64,000 nucleotides of DNA from Allobosea sp039673065 (GTDB lineage: Bacteria; Pseudomonadota; Alphaproteobacteria; Rhizobiales; Beijerinckiaceae): assembly GCF_039673065.1 (NCBI RefSeq), contig NZ_JBDJKW010000007.1, positions 1 through 64,000 of the forward strand, given 5' to 3'. Shown here piece after piece: positions 60,540 through 64,000 of this stretch (position 1 is the first letter of the stretch; each line of letters opens with the position of its first letter). Both the position numbers and the translations under genes were made by a program. The notes under the pieces were generated by a model. That model saw nothing but the letters and a program-made list of their open reading frames with translations, was not told where the DNA came from and did no database searches.

Positions 60540-62063
60540 ATGAGCGTCGTCCTCGCCTGCGATCTCGGCGGCACATCCTTTCGCGCGGCCCTGGTCGACG
60601 AGGCCGGCACCGTCCTGGCCCAGCATCAGATCGCCGGCCCGGCGACGCGCGACGCCGGCGGCGTCTCCGAGATCGAGCCCGAGGCCTGGTGGGCGCATCT
60701 GCGCGAGGCCTGCGCCGCGCTGGCGCGGGCCGAACCGGCGCTGTTCTCGGCTGTCGCCGGCATCGCGATCTGCGGGGTGACGCGCACCCAGGTCGTGCTC
60801 GACACAGCCGGGCGCCCGCTGCGGCCGGCGATGAGCTGGAAGGATGTCCGCGCCGAAGCCGTCGCGACCGCCTTGCGCATGCGCTGCGACCCCGCCCATC
60901 CCGAGACCGCCCAGCTCAACGCCTTCCACCCGCTCGCCCGGCTCGCCTGGCTGCGCGAGGCCGAGCCGCAGGTCGCGGCGGCGCTGGCCTGCGTCGTCGA
61001 GCCGAAGGATTTTCTCAACCTGCGCCTGACCGGCGTCGCAGTTTCCGACCCAGTCTCGCTGGCGCGGCTCGTCGCGGCGGCCCGGCCGGTCGCCGGCGGC
61101 GATCTTTTCGCAGCCGCCGGGGTGCCGGGCGCGATCCTGCCGCTGCTGCGCGAGCCCTGGCAGGCGGTCGGCCCGGTGCTGCCCGGATTGCCGGCGCCGC
61201 TCGACCGTCTGGCCGGGGTGCCGGTGTTCTGCTCGTCCAACGATACCTATGCCGCGGTGCTCGGGCTCGGCGCCATGCGCCATGGCTATGCCTACAACCT
61301 TTCGGGCACCACCGAGGTGCTCGGCGTGGTCGGGCGCGAGCCGGCCCTGGCCGAGGGGCTGATGAGCGTCGACTGGCGCGGGCTCTTCCAGCTCGGCGGG
61401 CCGAGCCAGACCGGCGCCGACACCGTTTCCTGGCTTATGGGGCTACTCGGCCGCGCCGAGCGCCCCGTCGGGAGCGAGATGGCGGCTCTGCTCGCCGGGC
61501 CGCGCCATCCGCAGCCCCTGATCTTCCTGCCCTATCTCCAGGGCGAGCGCGTGCCGTACTGGGATCCGTCGCTGCGCGGCGCGCTGGTCGGGCTGGCGCG
61601 CGGCCATGGCCCGACCGATCTCGCCTATGCGGTGCTGGAGGGCGTGGCCTGCCTCAACCGCATTGTGCTCGCGCGGGCCGAGGCGGCGCTGGGGCTTACC
61701 GTGACGGAAATCCGCTTCGGGGGCGGCGGCGCGGCCAACCCGGTCTGGAGCCAGATCAAGGCCGATCTCTGCGGCCGCCCGGTCGTGGTCGGCGCCGCGG
61801 CGGAGCCGGGTCTGCTCGGCGCGGCCATCCTCGCCTTCACCGGCCTCGGGCGCTTCGCCGACCTGTCGCAGGCGCAGGAAGCGCTGGCCGCGACCGCCCG
61901 CCGCTTCACACCGGATCCGGCGCGCAAGGCGGCCTACGACTCGCTGCACGCGCTCTATGGCCGGGCCGAGGCCGCGCTGGCGCCGCTCTCCCACGCTCTG
62001 GCTGCGGAGGGGCGTCAGGGCGCGGCTCTGGCCGGCCTGCGCGGCATGGCGGCTTCGCCATGA
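60540..62063 (+). CDS. FGGY-family carbohydrate kinase (xylulokinase-like)
   Basis: Protein of 507 aa. It has the FGGY ATPase layout: phosphate-1 ACDLGGTSFRAALVDEAG (about residues 6-23), the substrate region AICGVTRTQVVLD and MSWKDVRA, phosphate-2 AYNLSGTTEVLG and the adenosine motif IRFGGGGAANPVWSQIKADLCGRPVVV. The catalytic aspartate lies in CSSNDTYAAVLGLGA. The sugar is unknown: xylulose, ribulose or a polyol-derived ketose are the likely ones. It starts the plus-strand sugar operon, divergent from the LysR gene. Confidence 0.9.
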   Translation: MSVVLACDLGGTSFRAALVDEAGTVLAQHQIAGPATRDAGGVSEIEPEAWWAHLREACAALARAEPALFSAVAGIAICGVTRTQVVLDTAGRPLRPAMSWKDVRAEAVATALRMRCDPAHPETAQLNAFHPLARLAWLREAEPQVAAALACVVEPKDFLNLRLTGVAVSDPVSLARLVAAARPVAGGDLFAAAGVPGAILPLLREPWQAVGPVLPGLPAPLDRLAGVPVFCSSNDTYAAVLGLGAMRHGYAYNLSGTTEVLGVVGREPALAEGLMSVDWRGLFQLGGPSQTGADTVSWLMGLLGRAERPVGSEMAALLAGPRHPQPLIFLPYLQGERVPYWDPSLRGALVGLARGHGPTDLAYAVLEGVACLNRIVLARAEAALGLTVTEIRFGGGGAANPVWSQIKADLCGRPVVVGAAAEPGLLGAAILAFTGLGRFADLSQAQEALAATARRFTPDPARKAAYDSLHALYGRAEAALAPLSHALAAEGRQGAALAGLRGMAASP

Positions 62064-62217
62064 TCCGCGCTTGTCCCCGGAAAGCCGCCAAAGACGGTTG
62101 CAGCCTCGCCTCCGGCCGCTTACGCACGGTGACGCGTCGATCCAAAGAGTTCCCGATGTCCCGACCGTGCCCGGCCTTCCCGTCCCGCCGCCCGGCCCCG
62201 CCGTGCGAGGCCCGTCG

Positions 62218-62997
62218 ATGAGCCGTCCCGTCACGCTGATCACCGGAGCTTCCGGTGGGATCTGCAGCGCGCTCGCCCGCAAACTCGCCGCGACCGACAG
62301 GCTGGTGCTCACCGGGCTCGAGGCCGAGCTGCTGGACGAGTTGGTCGCCGCCGTCGAGGCCGAAGGGGGCGAGGCCGTTGCGCTTCCTGGCGACATGCGT
62401 GACCGCGCCTTCCCGCAGGCGCTGGTCGATCTCGCTCTGGCGCGCTTCGGCCGCATCGACCGTCTCGTCACCGGTGCCGGCGCCTCGCGCGCCGTGCCGC
62501 TGGTCGAGATGGAGGACGAGGAGTGGGACGGTCTGGTCGACCTCAACCTCTCGGCCGTCTTCCGCCTCTCCAAGGCCGTCGCCCGCCAGATGATCGCGCA
62601 GGGCGAGGGAGGTGCGGTGGTCCACATCTCCTCGATCGCCCATTCCAACGGCGGTGCCAATGTCGCCTATGGCGCGGCCAAGGGCGGCGTCGCCACGCTG
62701 ACCTACGGCATGGCCCAGCAGCTCGGCCGCCACGGCATCCGCGTCAACGCCGTCGCGCCCGGCATCATCGACACGCCGATGGTGCGGCGCGGCTTCGCCA
62801 GCCAATTCGACGGGCTGGTGGCGGGCGCGGCGCAGCGCACGCCGATGGGCCGCCTCGGCCGGCCGGAGGATGTGGCGGGCGTCATCGCCTTCCTGCTCTC
62901 GCCGGCGGCCGCCTTCGTCACCGGGGCGCTGATCCCGGTCACCGGCGGCATCGAGATCCTCTCGCCGCTCTCCGCGATCGCCTCCGGGACGAACTGA
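62218..62997 (+). CDS. Short-chain dehydrogenase/reductase (SDR)
   Basis: Protein of 259 aa starting MSRPVTLITGASGGICSALA. It has the catalytic serine in HISSIAHSN, Y-x3-K in VAYGAAKGG and NAVAPGIIDTPMV. The cofactor loop is T-G-A-S-G-G-I-C, with cysteine in place of the usual last glycine. It probably oxidises or reduces a sugar or polyol for the kinase encoded upstream. It follows the kinase by 154 bases and is two bases from the permease start. Confidence 0.92.
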   Translation: MSRPVTLITGASGGICSALARKLAATDRLVLTGLEAELLDELVAAVEAEGGEAVALPGDMRDRAFPQALVDLALARFGRIDRLVTGAGASRAVPLVEMEDEEWDGLVDLNLSAVFRLSKAVARQMIAQGEGGAVVHISSIAHSNGGANVAYGAAKGGVATLTYGMAQQLGRHGIRVNAVAPGIIDTPMVRRGFASQFDGLVAGAAQRTPMGRLGRPEDVAGVIAFLLSPAAAFVTGALIPVTGGIEILSPLSAIASGTN

Positions 62998-62999
62998 GC

Positions 63000-63941
63000 A
63001 TGCGCGAGATCATCGGTCGCTACGGCACCGCGTTGGCCGGCCTGGCCATGATCCTGTTCTTCGTCGTCTTCGCGCCGAACTTCGCCACGACGATGAACAT
63101 CGTCAACGTGCTGAAGGATACGAGCTTCCTCGCCATCCTGGCGCTGGGCTTCACGCTGGCCTTTACCGTCGCCGAGCTCGATCTCTCCATCGCCGAGATG
63201 GCGAGCCTGGCGGCCGTGGTCTGCGGCTGGATGGTGCAGGCGCAGTATCCGCCTCTGGCGGCGATGGGGGCGGCGATCACGGTCGGCGCGCTGCTCGGCA
63301 CGGCCAACGGCTACGGCGTCACCGTGCTGCGCATCCCCTCGCTGATCATGACGCTCGGCACGGCGGCGATCGCCAAGGGCTTCGCCTTCATGATCACCCA
63401 GGGCGTCGCCTTCGTCGGCCGCTGGCCGGTTGGCTTCACCGGGCTGGCGCGCGGCTACACCTTCGGCATTCCCAACCTGGTGCTCTGGCTCGCCGGCGTG
63501 ACGCTGCTCGCCTGGGGGCTGGTGAAGTGGACGCGCACCGGCGCTCATATGGTCGCGACCGGCGAGGCCGACGAGGCGGCCAGGCTCGCCGGCATCGCCA
63601 CCGCGCGGATGAAGCGGATCGGCCTGCTGCTCTCGGGCGTGCTCGCCGGCGTCACGGCGATGCTGCTCGCCGCCAACCTCTCCTCCGCCGCGCCCAACAT
63701 GGCCGGCGACTATCTGCTCTACGCCATCGCCGCCGTGCTGCTCGGCATGACCATGTTCGAGCCCGGCAAGCCGAACGTGCCCGGCACGGTCTTCGCGGCG
63801 CTGGTGCTCAAGGTGCTCGGCAATGGCCTCGTGCTGCTCGGTGCACCCTATTACATCCAGGATATCGTGCTCGGCCTCATCATCATCGGCTCGGTCGCCT
63901 TCTCGGCCAGCGCGATGAAGACGGCGGCGTTCAAGGTCTGA
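63000..63941 (+). CDS. Sugar ABC transporter permease (RbsC/AraH type)
   Basis: Protein of 313 aa with about eight to ten membrane segments. FTVAELDLSIAEMASLAAVV (about residues 56-75) is the hallmark region of ribose/galactose-class permeases, usually G-G-I-D-L-S; here it is A-E-L-D-L-S. Other landmarks are GYGVTVLRIPSLIMTLGTAAIAKG, TGEADEAARLAGIAT (the ATPase-contact loop, usually G-x-N-x-x-A-A) and NVPGTVFAALVLKVLGNGLVLLG. It starts two bases after the SDR stop. Confidence 0.94.
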   Translation: MREIIGRYGTALAGLAMILFFVVFAPNFATTMNIVNVLKDTSFLAILALGFTLAFTVAELDLSIAEMASLAAVVCGWMVQAQYPPLAAMGAAITVGALLGTANGYGVTVLRIPSLIMTLGTAAIAKGFAFMITQGVAFVGRWPVGFTGLARGYTFGIPNLVLWLAGVTLLAWGLVKWTRTGAHMVATGEADEAARLAGIATARMKRIGLLLSGVLAGVTAMLLAANLSSAAPNMAGDYLLYAIAAVLLGMTMFEPGKPNVPGTVFAALVLKVLGNGLVLLGAPYYIQDIVLGLIIIGSVAFSASAMKTAAFKV

Positions 63942-63982
63942 CGGTTCGGGCGACGACAACGGTCAACGAGGGGAGTGCGCAG

Positions 63983-64000
63983 ATGGTCGGGTTCAGGGGA
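63983..64000 (+). CDS. Start of the next gene in the sugar operon (cut by the window edge)
   Basis: An ATG preceded by a GAGGGGAG ribosome binding site about 40 bases after the permease. Only six codons (MVGFRG) are visible. Position suggests another part of the transporter or pathway, but the product cannot be named. Confidence 0.45.

Overview
The window looks like a chromosomal segment of a high-GC alphaproteobacterium, probably Hyphomicrobiales and possibly Bosea-like. This rests on base composition, the late-cobalt (aerobic) cobalamin enzyme set, an NAD-linked Fds-type formate dehydrogenase and the overall protein style. It is inference, because no rRNA or marker phylogeny is available. 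I see no tRNA or rRNA gene, insertion sequence or CRISPR array.

Left part (1-20106). The start of a branched-chain amino acid ABC ATPase is followed by the two subunits of succinyl-CoA:3-ketoacid CoA-transferase. A nearly complete aerobic cobalamin locus then runs from bluB to cobC: bluB, cobB, cobM, cobE, cobL, cobK, cobJ, cobI, cobH, cobG, cobN, cobW, a DUF1636 protein, cobP, cobO, cobD and cobC. A clear cobalamin riboswitch (about 15600-15770, minus strand) heads the DUF1636-cobW-cobN-G-H-I-J run. Most genes overlap by four bases (ATGA or GTGA). Two genes, cobK and cobD, lie inverted inside otherwise co-directional runs, and each shares a CATG start with its divergent neighbour. A 2-hydroxyacid dehydrogenase closes this part.

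Middle part (20107-43352). This is a block of mostly uncharacterised envelope-type genes and the most interesting region. A minus-strand operon (40152 to 26926) encodes a 796-aa orphan, a 1179-aa Hsp70/actin-fold ATPase with a long N-terminal extension, a 34-aa small ORF, a 495-aa orphan, an 885-aa penicillin-binding-protein transpeptidase and a 1012-aa SEDS (FtsW/RodA-like) protein with an FHA-like N-terminal domain. It faces a plus-strand set: an OmpA-like protein, a secreted LpoB/CsgG-like protein, two coupled cytoplasmic orphans and a single-pass membrane protein. The two sets share a bidirectional terminator at 26877-26910. An actin-fold ATPase with a SEDS protein and a transpeptidase is the core logic of the elongasome and divisome, so this may be a third, undescribed peptidoglycan synthesis system.

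Right part (43769-64000). This holds a cytochrome P450, a small orphan protein, a CueR-CopA copper efflux operon with a textbook CueR operator, a NUDIX hydrolase, a c-type cytochrome, a cupin plus alpha/beta hydrolase operon and an oxalate/formate-type MFS transporter. It continues with the fdsGBA-fdhD-fdsD formate dehydrogenase operon and its LysR regulator, with two matching GATAG-N7-CTATC operator candidates. It ends with the start of a sugar or polyol catabolic operon (FGGY kinase, SDR dehydrogenase, RbsC-type permease and the first codons of a further gene).
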